Assembly: GCF_002234595.1 (NCBI RefSeq)
Contig: NZ_NMUL01000063.1
Span: 1 to 64,000, forward strand
DNA length: 64,000 bases
Reading direction: 5' to 3'
DNA from: Amycolatopsis vastitatis
Lineage (GTDB): Bacteria > Actinomycetota > Actinomycetes > Mycobacteriales > Pseudonocardiaceae
Positions 16,695 through 25,016 of the stretch are shown here, one piece after another. Numbering within the stretch: the stretch's first letter is position 1; each line of letters begins with the position of its first letter. The position numbers and the translations under genes are program-made. The notes beneath the pieces are model-generated. The model did not search any database and was not told where the DNA came from. It worked only from the letters and a program-made list of their open reading frames with translations.

Positions 16695-17998
16695 CGAACA
16701 CCGCGCACACGAACTTCGCCGCGTACAGCCACCAGCAGCTGTACGCGATGCTGCAGGCGGGCGACCCGAACAGCGCGCGGCACGCCGCCGACAAGTGGAA
16801 GTCCGCGGCGTTGCACCTGCACGAGCAGGCCCACAACCTGAACTCGGAGCTGACCGAGTTCAAGGAGCAGTGGACCGGGGGCGCGGCCGAGCAGTACCAG
16901 CGGATGATCGTCGACCTGGCGAACGGCATCTCCAAGGTGGCGCAGACCGCCGAGGCGATGAACGTGATGCTCGGCGACGCCGCCGACGCGCTGGTGAAGG
17001 CCAAGAAGGAGATGCCGCCGCCGGTCGCGGTACCGGACGTCTCCCCCGCCGACGTCGCGCTCGCGGTGAACCCGCCGCTGCTGTCGCCGGACGCTTCGCC
17101 CGCCGTCGTGCAGGCCGCGGCGCAGCAGCGCCAGCAGGCCATCGCGAACGTCGAGGCGCAGCAGGCCGCCGCGAACGCCGCGGGATCGGCGCACGGCAAG
17201 GCCGTCGTCGTCATGACCGAACTGGCCGGCGAGTACACGGTCGCCGAGGAGTCGATCCCGGCGTCGCCGAACGCGGTCCAGACGCCCACGACCCCGCCCG
17301 CCGGCGGTGGCGCGGGCAGCGTGGGTTCGCCGGGGCTCGTCGGCAACGGCATGTCCGGTCCCGGCGTCATCGTCACGCCGACGGACGGCCACCCGCTGCC
17401 TTCGACGAACATGCCGCGGCCGCCGGGGACGACGGTCCCGACGTCGAACCCGCTGTTCGGCGACATGTTCACCGCCGGGCTCGCCGCGGCCTCGGCCGCC
17501 GCGTTCGGCCGGTTCGGCTCGATCATGCCGAAGGTCCCGTCGTGGGCGACCGGCAAGGATCCCAAGGACAAGAAGGAAGAACCGCCCGGCACGAAGCTCG
17601 GCGAGGGCGGTGGCGGTGCCGGCGTCGAAGGCGGAGCCGGGGGCGGCATCCCGATCGGCGGGGGCGAGGCACCGTCGCTGGGCGGCGGCGTCCCGGGTGG
17701 TGGTGGCGGTCTCGCGATCGGCGGCGGCGCCGAAGCACCCGCGGCGCACTCCGGCCTGGCCGGCGACGGCGGCGCGGGCAACGCGCTCAGCGGGCTCGCC
17801 GGCGGTGCGGCCGGAGCCGCGGGCGCGGCCGCCGCCAAGGGCGCGATGCCGATGATGCCCATGATGCCGATGGGCATGGGCGGGGGCGGCGACATGGGCT
17901 CCGGGCGCCGGATCCCGGCGTGGCTGGTGGAGACGGAGAACGTCTGGGGCCAGTCGGCCCCGGTCGCCCCGCCGGTGATCGGCGAAGACGCCTCATGA
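16691..17998 (+). CDS. PPE-like type VII secretion protein with Gly/Pro-rich tail
   Basis: 435 residues. The first 180 are helical with W61-T-G63 at the helical turn and a QQRQQAIANVEAQQ coiled-coil helix, like a PPE/WXG helical bundle. From about 200 it becomes Pro/Gly/Ala-rich, with repeated Gly runs and Met/Pro repeats (PMMPMMPMGM). The last 30 residues contain RRIPAWLVE-NVWGQ, a word common at the C-terminus of actinobacterial ESX substrates. It overlaps both neighbours by ATGA-type junctions. The function is probably export and cell-surface or medium localisation; the partner is unknown. Confidence 0.75.
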   Translation: MTNTAHTNFAAYSHQQLYAMLQAGDPNSARHAADKWKSAALHLHEQAHNLNSELTEFKEQWTGGAAEQYQRMIVDLANGISKVAQTAEAMNVMLGDAADALVKAKKEMPPPVAVPDVSPADVALAVNPPLLSPDASPAVVQAAAQQRQQAIANVEAQQAAANAAGSAHGKAVVVMTELAGEYTVAEESIPASPNAVQTPTTPPAGGGAGSVGSPGLVGNGMSGPGVIVTPTDGHPLPSTNMPRPPGTTVPTSNPLFGDMFTAGLAAASAAAFGRFGSIMPKVPSWATGKDPKDKKEEPPGTKLGEGGGGAGVEGGAGGGIPIGGGEAPSLGGGVPGGGGGLAIGGGAEAPAAHSGLAGDGGAGNALSGLAGGAAGAAGAAAAKGAMPMMPMMPMGMGGGGDMGSGRRIPAWLVETENVWGQSAPVAPPVIGEDAS

Positions 17999-18381
17999 CG
18001 GCCGCTGGATATCGCGTCGCCCCGGCCCGCCTCGACGCGGCGGCCGGGGAGTTCGGCGCACGCGCCGACGTGCTTTCCCCGGTCCAGTCCGCGGTGGCGG
18101 CTTCGAAGCTCCCCGCCGCGGCGTTCGGCCAGGTGAGCGAGTCCGCCGCAGCGGCAAAGACGTTCGAAAAAACGATGACCGACCTGGCCGCGGAACTCGA
18201 GTCCCACCCCACCCGGCTCCGGAAAGTCCAAAAAGGACTGACAACGTCCGCGGCGGGCTACCGCAACACCGACGCCCAGGTAGCAGCAATGTACCGAGCC
18301 CTGCTCCCCGCGACCCCCTCCCGCCGCGCCCGCCCCCACCCCACCGTGATGCCCCTCCAATCACGAGTGATGCCCCTCTAA
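17995..18381 (+). CDS. EspC-like (DUF2580-type) type VII secretion protein
   Basis: 128 residues; ATG 17995 overlaps the previous stop by 4 nt. It has the helical pattern of EspC/DUF2580 secretion-associated proteins: an N-terminal YRVAPARLDAAAG, a central hinge, and a second helix ending with Y-x3-D near RNTDAQVAAMY, which resembles the YxxxD/E secretion signal. The last dozen residues (from PTVMPLQS) are encoded by the first units of the repeat array at 18346-18609, so the natural C-terminus has been overwritten or extended by repeat DNA. Confidence 0.65.
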   Translation: MTAAGYRVAPARLDAAAGEFGARADVLSPVQSAVAASKLPAAAFGQVSESAAAAKTFEKTMTDLAAELESHPTRLRKVQKGLTTSAAGYRNTDAQVAAMYRALLPATPSRRARPHPTVMPLQSRVMPL

Positions 18382-18609
18382 TCACGCGAGATGCCCCTCC
18401 AATCACGTCAACCGACTCTCCAGGTACGCGAACCGACCCTCCAGGTACGCGAGTTCACCGTTCCGGTACACCGAACTCGCGTGCGTGGAGGGGCATCACT
18501 CGTGATGGGGGAGGCATCTCGCGTGATTGAAGGGGCATCACTCGTGATTGAGGGGTCGACTCGCGTACCCCGACGGTCGGCTCGCGTGCCTGGTGGGTCG
18601 GTTACGGGG
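18346..18609. repeat. Array of about twelve 21-bp words in two opposed arms
   Basis: The left arm has units starting CACGAGTGATGCCCCTC (18362, 18383) and then GACTCTCCAGG/TACGCGAACCG-type units (18404, 18425, 18446). The right arm, from about 18484, repeats the reverse complement (GGAGGGGCATCACTCGTG; units at 18505, 18526, 18547, 18568 and 18589). The period is 21 bp throughout. The two arms can pair into an imperfect stem of over 100 bp. It lies between the convergent EspC-like and pseudo-mycosin genes and overlaps the 3' end of both. Related words recur at 44645-44893. Confidence 0.85.
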
Positions 18610-19765
18610 TGAAGCGGGAGGGGCGCCAGCCTCGGCGGCGGGCGCGGCGGACCGCCGCCACCGTCACCCCCGCGGCGGCCGCGAGAGCGACGCCGGCCAG
18701 GGCGATCACGCCCGCCGCGACGTCCGGCGGACGCGGCGCGGGGGCCGCGGCCGGGACCACCGCCGGAGCCGAGGCGGGCGCGGCGGCCACGCCGGGACCG
18801 GCGACGTCGGCGGGCAGGGTCGAGGACACCGCCGCGTAGGCGTCCAGGACTCCCCAGCCCAGCCGCGGGTCGTGGCCGCCGGAAGGCGGGCGGTGGGCGG
18901 TGAGCGTGAGCCGGGTGACGACCTGGTCGCCGGTCAGGTCCGGGTGGTAGGCCCGCACCAGGGCCGCGACGCCCGCGGCGTACGCCGCCGCGAGCCCGGG
19001 GTCGGTGACCGGCCAGCGGTGCGCGACCGCGCCGCCCGCCCCGGCCGACGTGCTGACCAGGTCCGCGCCGGGCGCCGCGACGCCGACGTAGTCCCCCGCC
19101 TCGGTCTGCACCGGCTCGCCCGCGGCATTCACCGAACCGACGGCCAGGACCCCGGACGTCGCCGTCGGATAACTCCGCGCGCCTTGCTGGGTCGCCGACG
19201 CCGCCGAGACGACCACCGCGCCGGCCGCACGGGCCCGGGAAACCGCCCCGGACAACGCCGGGCTGTCGGAAACCGCGGGGACGGCGATCAAGACCACGCT
19301 CGCGTGCCGGTCCACCGCCGTGTCGATCGCGTCGGCCAACGCTCCGGGGTCGCCGTCGCCGGACGGCGTCGAGCGGATCGGCAGCAGGTGCGCGCCGGGC
19401 GCGACACCGGCGAACGTCGTCGACGGATCCGGTTGCGCGCCGACGATCCCGGCCGCGATCGTGCCGCGGCCGTCGCAGTCGGACCGCTCGGTGCCGGCCC
19501 CGCCTTCGAGCTGCCCGGGCGCGAACTGGCCGTTCTGCCCGTCGACGCCGGTGCCGAGCACGGCCACCAGCTGTCCCTCGCCCCGCGTCAACGGCCACAG
19601 CCGCGCGGGGTCGATCAGGCGCTGCCCCCACGGGACGGCGCCACCGTACGTGCCGGACGGGTTCGCACACTGCGCTTGGGGAGCAGCAGTAGCAACTGCA
19701 GGGGCGGACGCGGGCAGGCCGAGCGCCACGAGGCTCGCGACCGCCAGCGCCGCCGGAAACCGCAC
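18602..19765 (-). CDS. Mycosin-like subtilase without catalytic residues
   Basis: 387 residues with a signal peptide, a subtilisin-like domain (about 45-320), an Ala/Pro-rich linker and one C-terminal membrane helix (about 350-373), the layout of ESX mycosins (MycP). The catalytic residues are absent: the Asp of D-T-G is Gly71 (VLGTGVDG), the His of G-H-G-T is Arg100 (DCDGRGT), and the Ser of G-T-S is Gly257 (DPGLAAAY). The oxyanion Asn position appears to be Ser190. Active MycP is needed for stability of the ESX complex partly independent of proteolysis, so a structural role beside the WXG operon is plausible. It is convergent to that operon. Confidence 0.8.
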   Translation of the reverse strand: MRFPAALAVASLVALGLPASAPAVATAAPQAQCANPSGTYGGAVPWGQRLIDPARLWPLTRGEGQLVAVLGTGVDGQNGQFAPGQLEGGAGTERSDCDGRGTIAAGIVGAQPDPSTTFAGVAPGAHLLPIRSTPSGDGDPGALADAIDTAVDRHASVVLIAVPAVSDSPALSGAVSRARAAGAVVVSAASATQQGARSYPTATSGVLAVGSVNAAGEPVQTEAGDYVGVAAPGADLVSTSAGAGGAVAHRWPVTDPGLAAAYAAGVAALVRAYHPDLTGDQVVTRLTLTAHRPPSGGHDPRLGWGVLDAYAAVSSTLPADVAGPGVAAAPASAPAVVPAAAPAPRPPDVAAGVIALAGVALAAAAGVTVAAVRRARRRGWRPSRFTP

Positions 19766-19828
19766 CCGATCCTCCCGGGAAACCCAAGAACGGAAACAAC
19801 TTCCGCCAGTTTACCCGGGAAAGGCCGG

Positions 19829-20722
19829 TCAGCGAAGGTCCATGCCCAGATCCAACGCCGGTGAAGAATGGGTCAGCCCGCCGACCGACAGATAGTCCAC
19901 ACCGGACTCGGCGTAGGCCCTAGCACGGTCGAGGGTGAGCCCACCAGAGGATTCCAGCCGCGTCTTCGGGGAAACTTCGTCGCGGCGCGCCACCGCCCGG
20001 CGGCACTCCTCGGGGGTGAAGTTGTCCAGCAGCACCTCGTCCGCCGCGGCGGCGAGCGCTTCTTCGAGCTGCGCGAGCGTGTCGACCTCGACCTCGCAGG
20101 CCAGTTCCGGCGCGTGTTCCCGGGCCGCGGCCAGCGCCGCGGTCACCGAACCGGCCGCGACGACGTGGTTGTCCTTGATCAGCACCGCGTCGCCCAGCCC
20201 CAGCCGGTGGTTGACGCCGCCACCGCGGCGGACGGCGTACTTCTGCAGCAGCCGCAGCCCCGGCAACGTCTTGCGGGAGTCCCGGATCGCACACCCGGTA
20301 CCGTCCACTTCGGACACCCAAGCGGCGGTCGCGGTCGCCACCCCGGAGAGGTGGCACAGCAGGTTCAACGCCGCGCGCTCGGCGGTCAGCAGCCCGCGGA
20401 CCGGCCCGCACAGCACCAGCGCCGGTTCCCCCGCGACCAGCCGCTCACCGTCTTCGCGCCCGGCCAGCACCTCGTACCCCGGTCCCAGCACGACGTCGAA
20501 CGCCGCGAGCGCGGCCGGCAGGCCGGCGATCACGCCGTCGACGCGCGGAGTCAGCTCCGCCAGCGCCGTCGCGGAGGCGGGCACGGTGGACGCCGTCGTC
20601 GCGTCCGGCCCGTACCGCAGGTCCTCGCCGAGCGCCGTGGTGACCACGCGCTCGACGTCGTCGACGTCCAGCCCCGAGGCGGCGATCAGGCGGCGGACCG
20701 GTTCGGAGATCGGAAACGTCAT
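19829..20722 (-). CDS. nadC: Quinolinate (nicotinate-nucleotide) phosphoribosyltransferase
   Basis: 297 residues, the normal length. It makes nicotinate mononucleotide from quinolinate and PRPP, the third step of de novo NAD synthesis. Family motifs seen are RDSRKTLPGLR (substrate-binding Arg/Lys), GGGVNHRLGL, IKDNH, EVEVDTL and the C-terminal SVGGLTHS. It is last in the nadABC operon: ATG 20722 overlaps the nadB stop by 4 nt. The cell's NAD regulator is probably the Nudix-type gene divergent from nadA. Confidence 0.95.
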   Translation of the reverse strand: MTFPISEPVRRLIAASGLDVDDVERVVTTALGEDLRYGPDATTASTVPASATALAELTPRVDGVIAGLPAALAAFDVVLGPGYEVLAGREDGERLVAGEPALVLCGPVRGLLTAERAALNLLCHLSGVATATAAWVSEVDGTGCAIRDSRKTLPGLRLLQKYAVRRGGGVNHRLGLGDAVLIKDNHVVAAGSVTAALAAAREHAPELACEVEVDTLAQLEEALAAAADEVLLDNFTPEECRRAVARRDEVSPKTRLESSGGLTLDRARAYAESGVDYLSVGGLTHSSPALDLGMDLR

Positions 20723-22362
20723 GCCACGCCCTCCAGGGGAATCGGGTCGGCCAGCACCGGCTGGCCGGACGGGCTGAGCCGGATGTGCTGGCTGCGCCGC
20801 CAGCCGTCGTCGCGCGACGGGAAGTCGGACCGCACGTGGCAGCCGCGCGACTCGGTGCGCCGGACGGCCGCGGCGAGCAATGCCTGCGCCACCACGGTCA
20901 GCGCCGCGTCCTCCACCGCCGCGTGCGTCCACAGGGGACTGTCCTGAACGGACAGATCGAGGACCGAACCGGTCGCCGCGAGCCCGTCGGCGTCCCGGCC
21001 GATCGCGGCGTACCGGCTCATCACGCGCTGCAGCGAGTCACGTTCGGCCGTGCGCGCGGTGGTCCACGACGGCAGCAGGCCACGCGCCGGGTCGGCCAGC
21101 AGCCCGGCCGCGAGGTCCGCCGCGACGGCCTCCGCGACGCGCTGCCCGACGACCAGCCCTTCGAGCAAGCTGTTGGACGCCAGGCGGTTCGCGCCGTGCA
21201 AACCGGTCCGCGCGACCTCACCGGCGGCGTAGAGCCCCGCCACCGTCGAGCGTCCGTCCACAGTGGTCACCACGCCGCCGCACGAGAAGTGCGCCGCCGG
21301 CGTCACCGGGATCGGGTCGACGGTCGGGTCGAGGCCCAGCGCCGCGCACGCGGCGAACACCGTCGGGAACCGCCGGGCGAACCCGGCGATCGACGTCGCG
21401 TCGAGGAAGACGTGGTCGTCGACGCCGCCCGGCGCGGTCAGCATCCGGCGCGTGATCGCCGCCGACACGACGTCGCGCGGCGCGAGGTCGCCGAGGGGGT
21501 GCACCCCGTGCATCACCGGCAGGCCGGCGCCGTCGACCAGCGTCGCGCCTTCGCCGCGCACCGCCTCGGTGACCAGCGGGCAGCGGCCCCGCGCACCCGG
21601 CGTGTAGAGCACGGTCGGGTGGAACTGGACGAACTCGATGTCCGCCACGGTCGCGCCGGCCCGCAGCGCGAGCGCGAGCCCGTCGCCGGTGGCGATCTCC
21701 GGGTTGGAAGTCGCCTGGTAGAGCTGCCCGATGCCACCGCTGGCCACCAGCACGGCCGAAGCCCGGACCACGCCGGGCACGCCGTGGCGGTCCAGCACGG
21801 TGACCCCGGCGACCCGCCCGCCCGGCGTGCGCAGCGCGTCGACGGCGATGTGGTGCTCCAGCACCGGCACCCCCGCCTGCCCGGCCTGCGCGACCAGGGC
21901 GCGTTCGACTTCGGCGCCGGTCGCGTCGCCGCCCGCGTGGATCACGCGGAACGCGCTGTGCCCGCCTTCGCGGCCCCGCGCGAGCAACCCGGAAGCCGCG
22001 ACGTCGAACTTCGCGCCGTCCGCCCGCAGCCGGGCGACCGCGGCCGGGCCACCGTCGATGATCGAGCGCGCCGCCACCTCGTCGCACAGGCCGGCACCCG
22101 CGGTGAAGGTGTCCTCGGCGTGCTTCGCGACGGAGTCGCCGACGTCGTGCTGGTCCTCCATGACCACCGCGACGCCGCCCTGGGCCCAGCGCGTGTTGCC
22201 GTCCGTGACGGCTGCCTTGGTCACCACGAGGACGTGCAGCCCGAGGGCCTGCGCGCGCAGCGCCGCGGTCAGCCCCGCGACGCCGCTGCCGATCACGACC
22301 AGGTCCGCACGGGCTTCCCAGACCGGGGTTTTCGCCTGTGAATCAGTAACCGGCGGAGTCAT
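20719..22362 (-). CDS. nadB: L-aspartate oxidase
   Basis: 547 residues. An FAD-binding Rossmann motif (VVIGSGVAGLTAAL) starts at about residue 24, and later motifs include TRWAQGGVAV, the HPTVLY active-site region and the GLYAAGEVARTGLHGANRLASN block typical of succinate dehydrogenase/aspartate oxidase flavoproteins. It oxidises L-aspartate to iminoaspartate for NadA. It overlaps nadA and nadC by 4 nt each, indicating translational coupling. The C-terminal part is slightly divergent but complete. Confidence 0.95.
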   Translation of the reverse strand: MTPPVTDSQAKTPVWEARADLVVIGSGVAGLTAALRAQALGLHVLVVTKAAVTDGNTRWAQGGVAVVMEDQHDVGDSVAKHAEDTFTAGAGLCDEVAARSIIDGGPAAVARLRADGAKFDVAASGLLARGREGGHSAFRVIHAGGDATGAEVERALVAQAGQAGVPVLEHHIAVDALRTPGGRVAGVTVLDRHGVPGVVRASAVLVASGGIGQLYQATSNPEIATGDGLALALRAGATVADIEFVQFHPTVLYTPGARGRCPLVTEAVRGEGATLVDGAGLPVMHGVHPLGDLAPRDVVSAAITRRMLTAPGGVDDHVFLDATSIAGFARRFPTVFAACAALGLDPTVDPIPVTPAAHFSCGGVVTTVDGRSTVAGLYAAGEVARTGLHGANRLASNSLLEGLVVGQRVAEAVAADLAAGLLADPARGLLPSWTTARTAERDSLQRVMSRYAAIGRDADGLAATGSVLDLSVQDSPLWTHAAVEDAALTVVAQALLAAAVRRTESRGCHVRSDFPSRDDGWRRSQHIRLSPSGQPVLADPIPLEGVA

Positions 22363-23369
22363 TCGCCGCCGCCGGACTGTCCGATCTCGATCATCCGCTG
22401 CACCGAGGCGCGGGCCTTGGCCGCGGTTTCGACGTCGACGTGGACCTCGTCGAGGCCGTCACGCAGGCACCGCAGCAGGGCGGCGGGCGTGATCATCTTC
22501 ATGTACCGGCAGGACGCACGGTCGTTCACCGCGCGGAAGTCGATGTCCGGCGCGGCCTTGCGGAGCTGGTGGATCATGCCGATCTCGGTGGCCACCAGCA
22601 CCGACTTGGCCTTCGTGTCGCGGGCCTCGTGGACCATGTCGCCGGTCGAGAGGATCTTGACCCGGTCGGGCGCCACAGCACCCTCGCCCGCCAGGTACAG
22701 CGCCGACGTCGCGCAGCCGCACTCCGGGTGGATGAACAGGTCGGCGTCCGGGTTCTCGGCCGCGCGCTCGGCCAGCTCGGCGCCGTTGATGCCCGCGTGG
22801 ACGTGGCACTCGCCGGCCCAGATGTGCATGTTCTCCCGGCCGGTCACGCGCTTGACGTGCGCACCGAGGAACTGGTCCGGCAGGAACAGAACCTCCTGGT
22901 CAGCGGGGATGGAGGCGACGACGTCGACCGCGTTGGACGACGTGCAGCAGATGTCGGTCTCGGCCTTCACCTCGGCCGTGGTGTTGACGTAGGAGACGAC
23001 GACCGCGCCCGGGTGCTCGGCCTTCCAGGCGCGCAGCTGCTCGCCGGTGATGGAGTCGGCGAGGGAGCAGCCGGCCCGCGCGTCCGGGATCAGGACGGTC
23101 TTTTCCGGCGAGAGGATCTTCGCGGTCTCGGCCATGAAGTGCACGCCGCAGAAGACGATGGTGGACGCGTCGCTGCTCGCCGCGATGCGGCTGAGGGCGA
23201 GGGAGTCGCCGGTGTGGTCGGCGATGTCCTGGATCTCCGGGACCTGGTAGTTGTGCGCGAGCAGGACCGCGTCGCGCTGCTTCGCCAGGCGCCGCACCTC
23301 CTCGGCCCAGGCCGCGTTCGCCTCGACCCCGCCGTAGGGGGTGAGGTCCTGTTCGAGCGTGGAAGTCAT
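22359..23369 (-). CDS. nadA: Quinolinate synthase A
   Basis: 336 residues. It condenses iminoaspartate with dihydroxyacetone phosphate to quinolinate, using a [4Fe-4S] cluster. Three conserved Cys regions are visible: FCGVHFMAETA, the CCTSSNAV region and HPECGCA. The start is ATG 23369, with AGGAGGG upstream. It is first in the nadABC operon. Its promoter region overlaps a palindrome shared with the divergent Nudix regulator. Confidence 0.95.
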   Translation of the reverse strand: MTSTLEQDLTPYGGVEANAAWAEEVRRLAKQRDAVLLAHNYQVPEIQDIADHTGDSLALSRIAASSDASTIVFCGVHFMAETAKILSPEKTVLIPDARAGCSLADSITGEQLRAWKAEHPGAVVVSYVNTTAEVKAETDICCTSSNAVDVVASIPADQEVLFLPDQFLGAHVKRVTGRENMHIWAGECHVHAGINGAELAERAAENPDADLFIHPECGCATSALYLAGEGAVAPDRVKILSTGDMVHEARDTKAKSVLVATEIGMIHQLRKAAPDIDFRAVNDRASCRYMKMITPAALLRCLRDGLDEVHVDVETAAKARASVQRMIEIGQSGGGE

Positions 23370-23392
23370 GCTGGCCCTCCTGGACCGGTCTC

Positions 23393-23419
23393 CGGTTTTC
23401 GCCTTATAATCGAAAACCG
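23393..23419. promoter_or_regulatory. Palindromic operator and divergent promoter of nadA / nrtR
   Basis: CGGTTTTCG (23393-23401) and its exact reverse complement CGAAAACCG (23411-23419) flank CCTTATAAT. TATAAT (23405-23410) is a perfect -10 box for the rightward regulator gene, whose GTG start at 23419 lies within the second half-site, implying a leaderless mRNA. The opposite strand has TATAAG for nadA. A repressor bound here would block both promoters, so this is the likely NrtR/NdnR-type box. Confidence 0.7.
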
Positions 23420-24114
23420 TGCGAAGTCATCTTAACACCCAGGCCCCCCTCGCCCACGAGGTTTTGGGAGCGGTCCTGCAAGTGCGCTCGGACACACTCC
23501 GGGTGCTGCTGTGGCGGCGCGCGCTCGACCCGCACCTCGGCCGCTGGTCCCTCCCCGGCGGCCGGCTGCGCCTGGACGAGGACGTGGAGACGTCGATCCG
23601 GCGCCAGCTCGCCGAGAAGGTGGACGTCCGCCAGCTCAAGCACGTCGAGCAGCTCGCGGTGTTCAGCGACCCGCACCGGGTGCCGGGCCCGCGCGTGGTG
23701 GCGACGGCGTTCCTCGGCCTGGTCCCCTCCGACGTCGACCCCGAGGTGCCGGAGGACACGGAGTGGCACGACGTCGCGAAGCTGCCGCGCACGGCGTTCG
23801 ACCACGAGGCGATCGTGCTGCGCGCCCGCGACCGGCTGCGCTCGAAACTCTGTTACACGAACCTCGGCTTCGCCCTCGCGCCGGAGGAGTTCACGATCTC
23901 CGCCCTCCGCGGGCTGTATTCGGCGGCACTGGGCTACCGGGTCTCGGCGACCAACCTCCAGCGGGTGCTTTCCCGGCGCGGCCTGCTGCTCCCCACCGGC
24001 CACACGGCCGCCCCCGGCCGGTCCGGCGGCCGGCCGGCGGCACTGTTCTCCTTCGCCGGCAAGGGCATGCAGATCACCGACCCGTTCGCCGTGTTCAGGC
24101 CACCGAACCGGTGA
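23419..24114 (+). CDS. Nudix-family NAD biosynthesis regulator (NrtR/NdnR type)
   Basis: 231 residues. An N-terminal Nudix fold (about 15-140) is joined to a C-terminal winged-helix domain (about 150-225), the layout of NrtR regulators that repress NAD genes and sense ADP-ribose. The Nudix box is degenerate: the REUxEE part reads RQLAEK, so hydrolysis is probably lost, as in most NrtR proteins. It is divergent from nadABC and shares a palindromic promoter with it, supporting feedback control of NAD synthesis. GTG 23419 gives a probably leaderless mRNA. Homologues called NdnR repress nadA in corynebacteria. Confidence 0.85.
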   Translation: MRSHLNTQAPLAHEVLGAVLQVRSDTLRVLLWRRALDPHLGRWSLPGGRLRLDEDVETSIRRQLAEKVDVRQLKHVEQLAVFSDPHRVPGPRVVATAFLGLVPSDVDPEVPEDTEWHDVAKLPRTAFDHEAIVLRARDRLRSKLCYTNLGFALAPEEFTISALRGLYSAALGYRVSATNLQRVLSRRGLLLPTGHTAAPGRSGGRPAALFSFAGKGMQITDPFAVFRPPNR

Positions 24115-24187
24115 CCACGTCCGTTTCGGGGGGTTCGGACGGCGGCACCGTACTGCGGTGGGGACGTTCTCCCCTTACGGTGGACGC

Positions 24188-24904
24188 GTGAGCGAGCCGG
24201 AACCGGAAAGTGAAGCGACGACGACGATCCTGCCGTTGTTCCCGCTGCAGACCGTGCTGCTCCCCGGCGCCAAGCTCCCGCTGCACATCTTCGAACCGCG
24301 GTACCGGCAGCTGACCGCGGACCTGGTCGGCGGGACCGTGCCGGGCCGCGAATTCGGCGTGGTCGCCCTGCGGTCGTCACTGACCCGCGAAGTACGTGGT
24401 CTGGACCAGTTGCACGAGGTCGGCTGCAGCACGGTGCTGCGCGAGGCGAAACGCCTGCCGGACGGCCGTTTCGACGTCGTGACGGAGGGACGGCGCCGCT
24501 TCCGCCTGCGCGACCTCGACTGCGTTTCGGCGCCGTACCTGATCGCGTCGGTGGAGTGGGTGGACGACGACCCGGTGACCCCGTCCGGCGGCATGGCCGA
24601 GAGCCTGGCGACGGTGGCACGCGCGGCCCACCGCCGCTACTGCGAAACGGCGTGGCGCAGCGACGACTGGCACACCCCCGAGGCGTCCACCACGGTCGCC
24701 GAACTGGCCTACGCACTGGCGGCGGACTGCCTGCTGCCACTGGAGGACCGCCAGCGGCTGCTGGAGGAACGCCACCCGCTGCGCCGCCTCCGCATCGCCT
24801 GCCGGCTCCTGACGCGGGAGGCGGGCTTCCTGAACAAGCTGGGCGCGGTGCCGCTGCCCCCGGGCGAGCTCACCGACCTCAGCCGTCCGGCCAGCTTGAA
24901 CTGA
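24188..24904 (+). CDS. LON substrate-binding domain protein
   Basis: 238 residues consisting of a stand-alone Lon N-terminal domain, with no ATPase or protease part. Typical words are LPLFPLQTVLLPGAKLPLHI and FEPRYRQL near the N-terminus, then a helical half. Such proteins are common in actinobacteria and their role is unclear; they may bind unfolded substrates. GTG 24188 is taken as the start; an upstream in-frame GTG at 24158 is possible. It sits 73 nt after the NAD regulator on the same strand and ends near a palindromic element at 25017. Confidence 0.85.
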   Translation: MSEPEPESEATTTILPLFPLQTVLLPGAKLPLHIFEPRYRQLTADLVGGTVPGREFGVVALRSSLTREVRGLDQLHEVGCSTVLREAKRLPDGRFDVVTEGRRRFRLRDLDCVSAPYLIASVEWVDDDPVTPSGGMAESLATVARAAHRRYCETAWRSDDWHTPEASTTVAELAYALAADCLLPLEDRQRLLEERHPLRRLRIACRLLTREAGFLNKLGAVPLPPGELTDLSRPASLN

Positions 24905-25016
24905 CGCAGGTCGCCGGAACAGGCCCACCCGCGCCGGGCAGGGTTCCGGCGAAGTTGTGCGCCGGACCGCCCGAAGCGCACGTCCGCTCGCCGTGTGAGG
25001 CGGCCGCTGCGATGTC

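Noticed and set aside
18346..18609. Possible CRISPR array.
   Set aside because: Units are contiguous, without unique spacers, and the orientation flips in the middle; no cas genes are near.
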